DNA from: an uncultured Collinsella sp.
Lineage (GTDB): Bacteria; Actinomycetota; Coriobacteriia; Coriobacteriales; Coriobacteriaceae
NCBI GenBank assembly: GCA_900554325.1
Contig: USHA01000045.1
Coordinates: 1 to 17,372, forward strand
Direction: 5' to 3'
DNA length: 17,372 nucleotides
In this document: positions 1-6,714 of the stretch, piece after piece
How positions within the stretch are numbered: position 1 is the first letter of the stretch
How the letters are laid out: each line of letters starts with the position of its first letter
Notes under the pieces: generated by a model
What the model was told of the DNA's origin: nothing
Database searches by the model: none
What the model saw: the letters and a program-made list of their open reading frames with translations, nothing else
Made by a program: the position numbers and the translations under genes

Positions 1-45
1 CGGCCACATGGTCCGGCGGGGCGCCCTTTCACCTATATGTGGCCG
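1..45. repeat. 9-bp inverted repeat at window edge
   Basis: CGGCCACAT (1-9) is the exact reverse complement of ATGTGGCCG (37-45), leaving a 27-nt loop. The stem may extend past the left edge. It lies just beyond the stop codon of the minus-strand HPt gene, so it could be its terminator, but no T-run is visible within the window. Confidence 0.45.
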
Positions 46-71
46 GCAAGCAGCCCAAGGCTCGCAAGCTC

Positions 72-428
72 TTATTCAGCCGCCTCGCGCAGAGCCGACA
101 TCGTTGCCGCATATTGCTGCTGCAACGCATGCATTCCCTCGCGAGCGCCGTCAACGGCATCGGCGCCGCGCAGTGCTTCGGTCACCACGACCGCCGGCTC
201 GTACAGATTATCGAATCCCAGGTTCTGGCTCACGCCCTTGAGTGTGTGCGCTGCCATAAACGCACCTTCGGCGTCTCCTGCCGCCATGGCGGCCTCCAGC
301 TTGTCCATGCTCTCGTCATCCAAAAACTTGAGGGCAAAGCGGGCAAGCATTTCCTCGCCCATCAGCCGAGCGCACGCGTCATCATAATTAGCGCCGATCT
401 TCTCATACGCCTCACGCATGGAAATCAT
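72..428 (-). CDS. single-domain HPt histidine phosphotransfer protein
   Basis: A 118-residue all-helical protein whose core AHTLKGVSQNLGF (residues 60-72) is the HPt signature, with H61 as the phospho-accepting histidine. HPt proteins carry phosphoryl groups between receiver domains and histidine kinases in multistep phosphorelays in the cytoplasm. The length and single domain match free-standing HPt proteins. The start ATG is preceded by a strong AAGGAG with 9-nt spacing. It lies 23 bp downstream of the minus-strand GGDEF-like/REC/HD-GYP gene and is probably co-transcribed with it, so that receiver domain is the obvious partner (inference). No kinase is visible in the window, so the phosphate source would be encoded elsewhere. 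Stop codon TAA. Confidence 0.9.
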   Translation of the reverse strand: MISMREAYEKIGANYDDACARLMGEEMLARFALKFLDDESMDKLEAAMAAGDAEGAFMAAHTLKGVSQNLGFDNLYEPAVVVTEALRGADAVDGAREGMHALQQQYAATMSALREAAE

Positions 429-451
429 GGATTAAAACTCCTTAGGTCAAA

Positions 452-2332
452 CTAAATCGTGGGAAACGCGACAACGTCGGCGGGGCGTGCCAACGTCTCG
501 GCAATACGGTCTTGCACCTCGAGCAGACAGTCGAGCAACAGCGGGTTAAAGGTGCCGCACTTACCGTCCAGGATCATCTGGATCGCCTCCTTGTGCGGAA
601 TAGCGTCCTTGTACACACGCACGCTCGTCAGGGCATCGTACACGTCGGCCACCGAGACCACCTGCGCGGCAATGGGAATCTCGTCGCCCTTAAGGCCATC
701 GGGATAACCCTTGCCGTCCCAGCGCTCGTGATGCCAACGCGCAATCTGGTACGCATATTCCATAAGCGCATTGCCGACGTGATGGCGGCCCAGCTCAAGC
801 AACATGTCGGCGCCCATCGTGGTATGCGTCTTCATAATCTCGAACTCCTCGGGCGTAAGGCGCCCGGGTTTGTTGAGAATTGCATCGTCAATCGACATCT
901 TGCCGATATCGTGCAGCGCCGAAGCCAGGGCAATCGTAGAGCGTTCCTCATTGTCGAGGGAGATCGTGCCGCTACGCTGGACCAGACAGCCAAGCAGCAG
1001 CTCGGTCAGCTTCTCGATGTTCGTAACGTGCCTGCCGCTCTCGCCGTTGCGAAGCTCCATGACGCCGGCCATGACGTCGATGAGCATGCGACTGTTCTTG
1101 ACGCGCTCGTTGTACTGCTGGGACAGCAGGTTCGTCAGGCGGCGCTGTTTGGCGTATAGGCGGATGGTGTTGCTCACACGGCGGCGCACGACACGGGAGT
1201 CAAACGGGCGGTTGATATAGTCCGAGGCGCCCAGCTCGTACGCGCGCAGAACCATATCATCGGAATCTTCGCTCGAAATCATGATGACGGGCAGATTGTC
1301 ACTAACCGATCGGCGCGATAGATCGGCCAGCACCTCAAAGCCGCTTACGCCCGGCATGACAATATCCAGCAGCACGAGCGACAACTCATCGCCATAGCGG
1401 TCGACCATGTCGAGCGCCGCACGACCGTGGTCGGCCTCGAGGATGCAATACTCGTCCTTGAGCATCTCGCTGAGAATGGCTCGGTTCATCTCGGAGTCAT
1501 CGACAATAAGCACCAAAGGCTTTTCGCTTTGGAAGGCCTCGATGGAATCGGCATCGGTCACGACCGCACCGGCTTTTGCCTTAGCGCGGCTCAATAACTG
1601 GACAGCGCGGCCAACGCCCTCATCGACCGTCTCGCCATGAATGCGAACGCCACCAACACATGCCGTCAAGCTCACGTACTCATGGCCCGGAATAATCGTG
1701 GCATGAACGGCATCGGATACCTGACGCAAGCGACGGGCGAAGTCATCGGTGGGAATATCGGGCATGACGGCCACAAACTTGTCGCAGCCATAGCGCACAA
1801 GCTCGTCAGTCGAACGAATTCCGCTGCGTATGGCTGTCGCCACAGCACCGAGCGCAAGGTCGCCGGCATGACGGCCACACGTATCGTTGAAGACCCTAAA
1901 ATCATCAAGGTCGATCATCGCAACGCCGGCATTCATGCGGGCGCTACGGAGCTTTTCCTCGTAATATCGACGATTGCGCACACTCGTCAGCACGTCGGTG
2001 TAGACAAGGTCCTCTTCTGCAGCCTCTTGCTCATCGATCGGACGCACCATCAGCAGGACGTGAGGCTCGCCCTCGACCTTCAGAGGGCGCAGGCGAGCGC
2101 GGTACTCGGTACCATCATTGAGCAGCTGCTCCGATACATCATCGGAACCTGCCAAGGCCTCAAGACTCGATTGACGCAGACAAGGGCAGCGATCGCCGGC
2201 GAGCAAGCAGTTAGGCTCGCTCTTAATCTGATCGGCCGACAACAAACGCACCACGGGGTAGGTCTTCGCGACGCGGGCGACCTCGGCGGCAGCCTCCTCG
2301 TCGGTTAGATTGACCTCGTGATTATTGAGCAT
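452..2332 (-). CDS. PAS-like / degenerate GGDEF / REC / HD-GYP protein (c-di-GMP phosphodiesterase response regulator)
   Basis: 626 residues in four parts. Residues ~20-105 are a PAS-like sensor region with clustered cysteines C42, C49 and C51. Residues ~108-265 are a GGDEF-type domain whose signature reads GCDKF (182-186) instead of GGDEF, with RSTD (173-176) at the product-binding I-site position. Residues ~273-390 are a receiver with the acidic pair D278/D279 and phospho-acceptor D323; the usual Lys before Pro-Phe is Arg (R375). Residues ~415-615 are an HD-GYP domain with HD 474-475, H503, HH 534-535 and GYP 542-544, all expected for an active c-di-GMP phosphodiesterase. The cyclase domain is probably inactive and may act as a c-di-GMP or GTP sensor (inference). 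The start ATG follows AGGAAGGG. It is the first gene of a likely operon with the downstream HPt gene. The 211-bp gap upstream (2333-2543) shows no clear promoter. Confidence 0.92.
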   Translation of the reverse strand: MLNNHEVNLTDEEAAAEVARVAKTYPVVRLLSADQIKSEPNCLLAGDRCPCLRQSSLEALAGSDDVSEQLLNDGTEYRARLRPLKVEGEPHVLLMVRPIDEQEAAEEDLVYTDVLTSVRNRRYYEEKLRSARMNAGVAMIDLDDFRVFNDTCGRHAGDLALGAVATAIRSGIRSTDELVRYGCDKFVAVMPDIPTDDFARRLRQVSDAVHATIIPGHEYVSLTACVGGVRIHGETVDEGVGRAVQLLSRAKAKAGAVVTDADSIEAFQSEKPLVLIVDDSEMNRAILSEMLKDEYCILEADHGRAALDMVDRYGDELSLVLLDIVMPGVSGFEVLADLSRRSVSDNLPVIMISSEDSDDMVLRAYELGASDYINRPFDSRVVRRRVSNTIRLYAKQRRLTNLLSQQYNERVKNSRMLIDVMAGVMELRNGESGRHVTNIEKLTELLLGCLVQRSGTISLDNEERSTIALASALHDIGKMSIDDAILNKPGRLTPEEFEIMKTHTTMGADMLLELGRHHVGNALMEYAYQIARWHHERWDGKGYPDGLKGDEIPIAAQVVSVADVYDALTSVRVYKDAIPHKEAIQMILDGKCGTFNPLLLDCLLEVQDRIAETLARPADVVAFPTI

Positions 2333-2543
2333 ATGGGGCCCTTCCTATCGTTACGCACGGCAACGGTGCATATCAATTGGTACAAGGGTAGCATCTAACA
2401 GCTGAAGGCAAACGCGCGATTATCGTTACATTTTTATGACCTGGCAAACGGCGGTAATGGAGCCGCGGGCGCGCGGTTATGGGCGCATTCGTTAACAATG
2501 ACGAAACGCTAACAGCCCCTCTCCCCGCAGGTCATCGAGCGTG

Positions 2544-3341
2544 CTAACGCTCCAAGACATCGCGAACGGCGTTTGCCGCCGTAACGGGGCGATCGCGCAG
2601 GCCGTTATGCGCGCCCGGGATCGTCACAAGGGGGCAATCGAGATATTCGGCAGCCGCTCGCGTGCCAGCCTCGCGGGGCGTACCGACCGAAAGCTCGCCC
2701 AAAAACACGGCCGACACCGCCTTTGACGCGCGGACGCGCTCCCAGTCGGGAGCATATGTCATATTTGTTCCGTATTCATTAGCCATAAAGCAACGACCAT
2801 TGCGCAGGGCATGTTTGGCTTCCGCTTCGGTCGTCCCGGGAGCCTCGGGGTCCAAGTCGCCGAGGGCTCCCAAGAAAAGCCGGAGCGCCCTTGAAACCTT
2901 TCCAGCCGCAATCATATCGAGCAAAACCGGAGCTGCGCCCATGCCGGCGCCTTCGGCCGACACAGCCGGCTCATGCAGAATCGCACGGGCGACGAGATGG
3001 GGTTCGGCGCGAAGAAGCTCCAGCGCCACCAACGTACCGGCGCTATGCGCAAGCACATTTGCCGGAGCGCCAACGTGTTCGATCACGGCTTGCAGGTCGG
3101 CGGCCTGAGCGGCAAGATCATAGCTGCCGTCTGCCGCATCGCTGCTGCCACCGCAGCCGCGGCGGTCGTAGGCAATTACGCGGTAGTTGCGGCTGAGCTC
3201 ACAAGCGATACCGTCGAAAAATGTGCCGTCGACACAAGCGCCGTGCACGCACACCAAGGCAGGAGCATCAGGCGACACATCTGGGCCGGCATATTCGCGA
3301 CAGGCAATCGTGGTGCCCGCATTCTCGACCGTAAAATCCAT
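2544..3341 (-). CDS. alpha/beta-fold hydrolase
   Basis: 265 residues with the alpha/beta hydrolase fold: oxyanion-hole motif VHG (32-34), strand/turn YDRRGCGGS (58-66) typical of the family, nucleophile elbow HSAGT (99-103) with S100 as catalytic serine, and a late histidine H245 in GAHNGLRD. The acid is less obvious; E216 after the VFLG strand is a candidate. The elbow is H-S-A-G rather than the common G-x-S-x-G first Gly, seen in some members. No signal peptide, so probably cytoplasmic. The start ATG has a GGGGG-type ribosome site 6 nt upstream. The substrate cannot be told from sequence; esterases, haloperoxidase-like enzymes and lactonases all share this pattern. It stands alone on the minus strand, divergent from the radical SAM gene. 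Stop TAG. Confidence 0.85.
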   Translation of the reverse strand: MDFTVENAGTTIACREYAGPDVSPDAPALVCVHGACVDGTFFDGIACELSRNYRVIAYDRRGCGGSSDAADGSYDLAAQAADLQAVIEHVGAPANVLAHSAGTLVALELLRAEPHLVARAILHEPAVSAEGAGMGAAPVLLDMIAAGKVSRALRLFLGALGDLDPEAPGTTEAEAKHALRNGRCFMANEYGTNMTYAPDWERVRASKAVSAVFLGELSVGTPREAGTRAAAEYLDCPLVTIPGAHNGLRDRPVTAANAVRDVLER

Positions 3342-3566
3342 GTTGTGCCCCCATCATCAACGCCCATCCAGTTGCGCGTCAGTACGGCTGGATAGACCTG
3401 CATTGCTTTACGCCTTGTTAACAGATTAACTTTACCCGACCCGAGGCTTTTCATGACACGGCATAATGAGCGACGTGAAAAAACGAAACTTGTAAAGCAA
3501 GAGCCCGCACCCTGCTTTGGAGCCGATGCTATGCTTAGGCACAATTGTCTTGAGGAGCATATGCCT

Positions 3567-4343
3567 ATGTCTACGTTTTTGAATGCCAGCCCCATCTTTG
3601 GGCCCGTTCGCAGCCGTCGCCTTGGTCTCTCGCTCGGCGTCAACATGATGCCGGCCAGCGGCAAAATCTGCACGTTCGACTGTATTTACTGCGAAAACGG
3701 CCTCAACGCCGAGCGCCCCTGCCATGAGCCGTACAACACAGCTGCCGTGGTACTCGACGCGCTCGAGGCAAAGCTGCGCGAGATGGCAGCCGAGGGCGAG
3801 CTCCCCGATGTGATCACCTTCGCAGGCAACGGCGAGCCCACCGCCGCACCGGAGTTTCCGCAGGCCATCGCCGGCGCCGTCGCGCTGCGCGACGAGCTTG
3901 CCCCAAACTCCAAGATCGCCGTGCTCTCCAACGGCACGCGCGCCGACCGCCCCGAGGTGCACGACGCGCTCATGATGGTCGATGACAACATTCTTAAGCT
4001 CGATACCGTCGACCCGGCATTTATCCAGCTGCTCGACCAGCCCGTTGGCCCCTACGACGTCGAGCACCAGATCGAGACGTTCGCAAGCTTTGACGGTCAC
4101 GTTATTATCCAGACGATCTTTTTGACCGGTGAGTATCAGGGCAAGCCCATCGACAACACCGGCGAGGAGTACGTCGCCCCCTGGCTCGCGGTGCTCGAGC
4201 GCATTCGTCCGCAGGAGGCGACCATCTACACGGTGGCGCGCGAGACACCGGTCGCAGGCCTTGCCAAAGCAGCACCCGAGGCCCTCGACGCCATTGCCGC
4301 GCGCGTGCGCGCCCTCGGCATTCCCTGCCAGGTGAGCTACTAG
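3567..4343 (+). CDS. radical SAM protein, COG0731 (wyosine-synthase-like) family
   Basis: Cytoplasmic iron-sulfur enzyme of the radical SAM superfamily. From the chosen ATG it is 258 residues. The N-terminal FGPVRSRRLGLSLGV block followed by CTFDCIYC (C35, C39, C42: Cx3Cx2C for the 4Fe-4S cluster) and the GNGEP motif (87-91) for SAM binding are hallmarks of the bacterial COG0731 group, named after archaeal tRNA-wyosine synthase; the bacterial members' reaction is not established. The reading frame opens at 3453 and another ATG lies at 3561, but AGGAG at 3553-3557 is only 3 nt from 3561 and 9 nt from 3567, so 3567 is preferred. A 25-bp hairpin follows the stop. Stop TAG. Confidence 0.85.
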   Translation: MSTFLNASPIFGPVRSRRLGLSLGVNMMPASGKICTFDCIYCENGLNAERPCHEPYNTAAVVLDALEAKLREMAAEGELPDVITFAGNGEPTAAPEFPQAIAGAVALRDELAPNSKIAVLSNGTRADRPEVHDALMMVDDNILKLDTVDPAFIQLLDQPVGPYDVEHQIETFASFDGHVIIQTIFLTGEYQGKPIDNTGEEYVAPWLAVLERIRPQEATIYTVARETPVAGLAKAAPEALDAIAARVRALGIPCQVSY

Positions 4344-4384
4344 CAAAACCACGCAGCAGCTAGTGCCTGCCATCCCGCTCCATC

Positions 4385-4451
4385 AGTTGCGGTGATATAG
4401 TTCCTATTTATGCTGTTAAACCGCTTAAATCGGAACTATATCACCGCAACT
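4385..4451. repeat. long inverted repeat (20-bp perfect arms) between radical SAM gene and map
   Basis: AGTTGCGGTGATATAGTTCC (4385-4404) and its exact reverse complement (4432-4451). After one mismatch, five more base pairs form inside (4406-4410 with 4426-4430), giving a stem of about 25 bp with a 15-nt loop. TTTT at 4451-4454 follows the right arm, so it may terminate the upstream gene. It also ends about 20 bp before the likely -10 box of map, so an operator or mobile-repeat role is possible. Confidence 0.75.
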
Positions 4452-4472
4452 TTTATGGACGCGTGGGTGGGC

Positions 4473-4478
4473 TATACT
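4473..4478 (+). promoter_or_regulatory. candidate -10 box for map
   Basis: TATACT lies 25 nt before the map start and upstream of its AAAGGAAG ribosome binding site. No good -35 hexamer is found at normal spacing; that position falls on the right edge of the long inverted repeat. Confidence 0.4.
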
Positions 4479-4503
4479 AGCTGCGAATGAAAGGAAGTTA
4501 GCC

Positions 4504-5391
4504 ATGTTTGACAATGGACCCGTGCCCGGCCGCAACGACGCCTGCTGGTGCGGCAGCGGCAAAAAATATAAGAAATGCCATAGCGCCTTTGATGAGCGCC
4601 TCGAGCGCTTGTGGGAAGAGGGCTGGGAGGTTCTGCCCCGCACGCTCTACAAGACGCCCGCCGATATCGAGGGCATCAAGCGCTCGGCCGCCATCAACGT
4701 GGGCGTGCTCGATTACGTAGGCGAACACATCGCCGCGGGCATGACCACCAACCAGATCGACCAGATGATCTACGACTACACCGTCGAGCACGGTGGCACG
4801 CCGGCCGACCTCAACTATGAGGGCTACCCCAAGAGCGTTTGCACCTCGATCAACGACGTGGTCTGTCACGGTATCCCCTGCGATACGGACGTGCTGCATG
4901 AGGGCGATATTATCAACGTGGACTGCTCCACGATCCTAGACGGCTACTTTAGTGATTCGAGCCGCATGTTCTGCATCGGCGAGGTCTCTGCCGAGCGCCA
5001 GCGCCTGGTCGACGTCACCCGCGCCAGCGTGGAGGCGGGTCTGGCTGCCGTCAAGCCGTGGCTGCCGCTCTCCGTGATGGCTGAGGCCGTGCAAAAGACG
5101 GTCGAGGACGCCGGTTTTAGCGTAGTGCGCGAGTACGGCGGACACGGCATTGGCAAAGAGTTCCACGAGGACCCGTTTGTGGGCTTTACCACCGAGGCGC
5201 CCGATGTGGACACCATCATGGCCCCGGGCATGGTCTTTACCATTGAGCCCATGGTCAACGCCGGAGCGCCCGACATCAAGATCAGCAAGGGCGACGGTTG
5301 GTGCGTGCGCACCAAGGACGGCAGCGATTCGGCCCAGTGCGAGGTACAGCTCGTGGTGACCGAGGACGGCTACGAGCTGCTGAGCTGGTAG
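4504..5391 (+). CDS. map: type I methionine aminopeptidase with N-terminal SEC-C motif
   Basis: Removes the initiator methionine from nascent proteins. The 295-residue protein begins with a SEC-C zinc motif (C14, C16, C25 and H26 in the segment 10-26), a known add-on of some bacterial type I enzymes and likely used for ribosome or partner docking. The catalytic pita-bread domain follows: H122 (CHGIP), metal ligands D140, D151, H214, E248 (TIEPM) and E280, plus H221. The spacing matches E. coli MetAP (D97, D108, H171, E204, E235, with H79 and H178). Residues next to the last ligand read QCEVQ rather than the usual QFEHT, a small oddity. The start has GGAAG 6-7 nt upstream. A perfect terminator sits 10 bp past the stop. 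Stop TAG. Confidence 0.95.
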   Translation: MFDNGPVPGRNDACWCGSGKKYKKCHSAFDERLERLWEEGWEVLPRTLYKTPADIEGIKRSAAINVGVLDYVGEHIAAGMTTNQIDQMIYDYTVEHGGTPADLNYEGYPKSVCTSINDVVCHGIPCDTDVLHEGDIINVDCSTILDGYFSDSSRMFCIGEVSAERQRLVDVTRASVEAGLAAVKPWLPLSVMAEAVQKTVEDAGFSVVREYGGHGIGKEFHEDPFVGFTTEAPDVDTIMAPGMVFTIEPMVNAGAPDIKISKGDGWCVRTKDGSDSAQCEVQLVVTEDGYELLSW

Positions 5392-5400
5392 CCGTGGATG

Positions 5401-5450
5401 CGCCGGGCTTCGCGATGGATATGTTAACCATCGCGAAGCCCGGCGTTTTT
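5401..5450 (+). terminator. rho-independent terminator of map
   Basis: Perfect 18-bp stem: CGCCGGGCTTCGCGATGG (5401-5418) pairs with 5428-5445 around a 9-nt loop, followed by TTTTT (5446-5450). It begins 10 bp after the map stop codon. Confidence 0.95.
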
Positions 5451-5467
5451 ATAGCGTTTTGCCTGAT

Positions 5468-5506
5468 AAAACCTGCCAAAATAAACCTGTCCCCTTTTGG
5501 CAGGTT
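5468..5506. repeat. dispersed 37-39-bp hairpin repeat, copy 1
   Basis: AACCTGCCAAAA (5470-5481) pairs perfectly with TTTTGGCAGGTT (5495-5506) around a 13-nt loop TAAACCTGTCCCC. The same sequence, loop included, recurs at 6677-6713 and, with a degenerate arm, at 14629-14668. Here it sits just before the ribosome binding site of the hydroxyacid dehydrogenase gene. Confidence 0.8.
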
Positions 5507-5524
5507 GGGCGGAGAGGACCGTTT

Positions 5525-6460
5525 GTGAACATCCTGGTTTTGTTGCCCGTCAACGACCGTCATCGCGCAATTCTTGAGTCGAGCGCTCCGGGCGAGGACT
5601 TTATCTACACGAGTGCCGACGCCATCACGCGCGAGCAGGTCGCCGATGCCGACGTGATCTTGGGCAACATCGACCCTTCCCTGCTGACCGCATGCGAGCA
5701 CCTCCAGCTGCTGCAACTGCAGACCGCCGGCTATGACGACTATCTCGCCGCCGGCACCGTGCCGGCTGAAGCCAAGCTGTCTTGCTCAATCGGCGCCTAC
5801 GGCCAGGCCGTGAGCGAGCACATGTTTGCCATGGTCCTTTCCATGATGAAGCACCTGCCCGGCTATCACGACTTGCAGCGCGAGCATCGCTGGGAGGACT
5901 TAGGCCCGGTCACCTCGCTCAAAAATGCCAATGTGCTGGTGTTGGGCGCGGGCGACATTGGCGGCCACTTTGCCACGCTCTGCCGCAGCATGGGCGCGCA
6001 CGTCCGCGGCATCAAGCGCCATCCGCTCGTCTACCCCATTGTGTTTGAGGACATGGACGGCATAGATGCCCTGTCTGAGCGCCTGGCGGAGGCCGACATC
6101 GTCGCATCCTTTATGCCCAGCACACCCGAGACCCGCGGTCTGGCAAACGCCGAGTTCTTCGCCGCGATGAAACCGGGCGCCTTCTTTGCCAACGGCGGCC
6201 GCGGCGATCTTGTAGTCGCCGACGATTTGGTTGCCGCTCTGGAATCGGGACATCTCGCCGGCGCCGCGGTCGACGTCACCGACCCCGAGCCGCTGCCCGC
6301 CACAAGCCCCCTGTGGGATGCGCCCAACATGCTCATCACACCGCATATCTCGGGCTGGTTCCACTTGGAGGCTACGCTCAACAATGTGGTCGACATTGCC
6401 GCAGAGAACCTGCGTCACCTGCAGGCCGGCGAGACGCTTCGCTGCTGGATCGAACATTAG
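5525..6460 (+). CDS. D-isomer-specific 2-hydroxyacid dehydrogenase
   Basis: NAD(P)-dependent oxidoreductase interconverting a 2-oxoacid and a D-2-hydroxyacid, 311 residues from a GTG start. Visible are the Rossmann motif GAGDIG (141-146) and the catalytic triad of the family: R226 in NGGRGD, E255 in DPEP, and H274 in TPHISGW. The frame is open upstream to 5459, but GGAGAGGA at 5511-5518 with 6-nt spacing picks GTG 5525, and the protein then begins with the typical MNILVL strand. The residue following the Rossmann strand (VRGIKR) is basic, which could favour NADP (weak inference). The substrate is not determinable: glyoxylate/hydroxypyruvate, D-lactate and phosphoglycerate enzymes share these motifs, although its short length excludes ACT-domain SerA types. 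Stop TAG. Confidence 0.88.
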   Translation: MNILVLLPVNDRHRAILESSAPGEDFIYTSADAITREQVADADVILGNIDPSLLTACEHLQLLQLQTAGYDDYLAAGTVPAEAKLSCSIGAYGQAVSEHMFAMVLSMMKHLPGYHDLQREHRWEDLGPVTSLKNANVLVLGAGDIGGHFATLCRSMGAHVRGIKRHPLVYPIVFEDMDGIDALSERLAEADIVASFMPSTPETRGLANAEFFAAMKPGAFFANGGRGDLVVADDLVAALESGHLAGAAVDVTDPEPLPATSPLWDAPNMLITPHISGWFHLEATLNNVVDIAAENLRHLQAGETLRCWIEH

Positions 6461-6464
6461 GGTT

Positions 6465-6486
6465 CCGCCGTTCTAACGAACGGCGG
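6465..6486. repeat. small perfect hairpin after the dehydrogenase gene
   Basis: CCGCCGTTC (6465-6473), loop TAAC, GAACGGCGG (6478-6486), starting 5 nt after the stop codon. No T-run follows, so it may protect the mRNA end rather than terminate transcription. Confidence 0.55.
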
Positions 6487-6530
6487 ACCGGTCGACGCTA
6501 CGCGCCGCCCAGAGCGACAATTTGTCATTC

Positions 6531-6572
6531 AAAAGGCAAGGCATGACCAGAAGGTCTATGCCTTGCCTTTTT
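6531..6572 (+). terminator. rho-independent terminator (probably bidirectional)
   Basis: AAAAGGCAAGGCAT (6531-6544) pairs with ATGCCTTGCCTTTT (6558-6571); the 13-nt middle can add GACC/GGTC. The T-run on the plus strand and A-run on its left would let it work for the dehydrogenase gene (plus) and transcripts arriving from the minus strand. It is enclosed by a wider stem: CCAGAGCG (6509-6516) with CGCTCTGG (6587-6594). Confidence 0.85.
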
Positions 6573-6574
6573 CA

Positions 6575-6656
6575 TGCCAACTTGTTCGCTCTGGACGTCG
6601 CTCGCTGACGTTTGCTCAACCTGCGGTGTCATAACAATTCTGTCCAGCTGTTGGCA
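6575..6656. repeat. composite inverted repeat
   Basis: TGCCAAC (6575-6581) pairs with GTTGGCA (6650-6656), and further in CTGGAC (6591-6596) pairs with GTCCAG (6642-6647). It competes for bases 6587-6594 with the outer stem around the terminator at 6531-6572, so the two folds exclude each other. No coding potential is seen here. Confidence 0.4.
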
Positions 6657-6676
6657 TTGCGGCATTTGCCCAAATA

Positions 6677-6713
6677 AAACCTGCCAAAGTAAACCTGTCC
6701 CTTTTTGGCAGGT
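6677..6713. repeat. dispersed 37-39-bp hairpin repeat, copy 2 (terminator-like for the minus strand)
   Basis: ACCTGCCAAA (6679-6688) pairs with TTTGGCAGGT (6704-6713) around GTAAACCTGTCCCTT, the same sequence as copy 1 with small changes. It abuts the stop codon of the minus-strand M18 aminopeptidase, and on that strand the hairpin is followed by TTTTATTT, so this copy could serve as that gene's terminator. Confidence 0.75.
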
Positions 6714-6714
6714 A

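Noticed and set aside
452..2332. Active diguanylate cyclase
   Set aside because: The signature is GCDKF, losing the second Gly and the Glu of GGDEF needed for GTP and metal handling, so a sensor role is more likely than synthesis.
3453..3566. N-terminal extension of the radical SAM protein from 3453
   Set aside because: The added 38 residues are unlike the family, and AGGAG with 9-nt spacing supports the start at 3567.
5459..5524. TTG start giving a longer hydroxyacid dehydrogenase
   Set aside because: The extension reads through dispersed repeat copy 1 and lacks a ribosome site; GTG 5525 has GGAGAGGA at good spacing.
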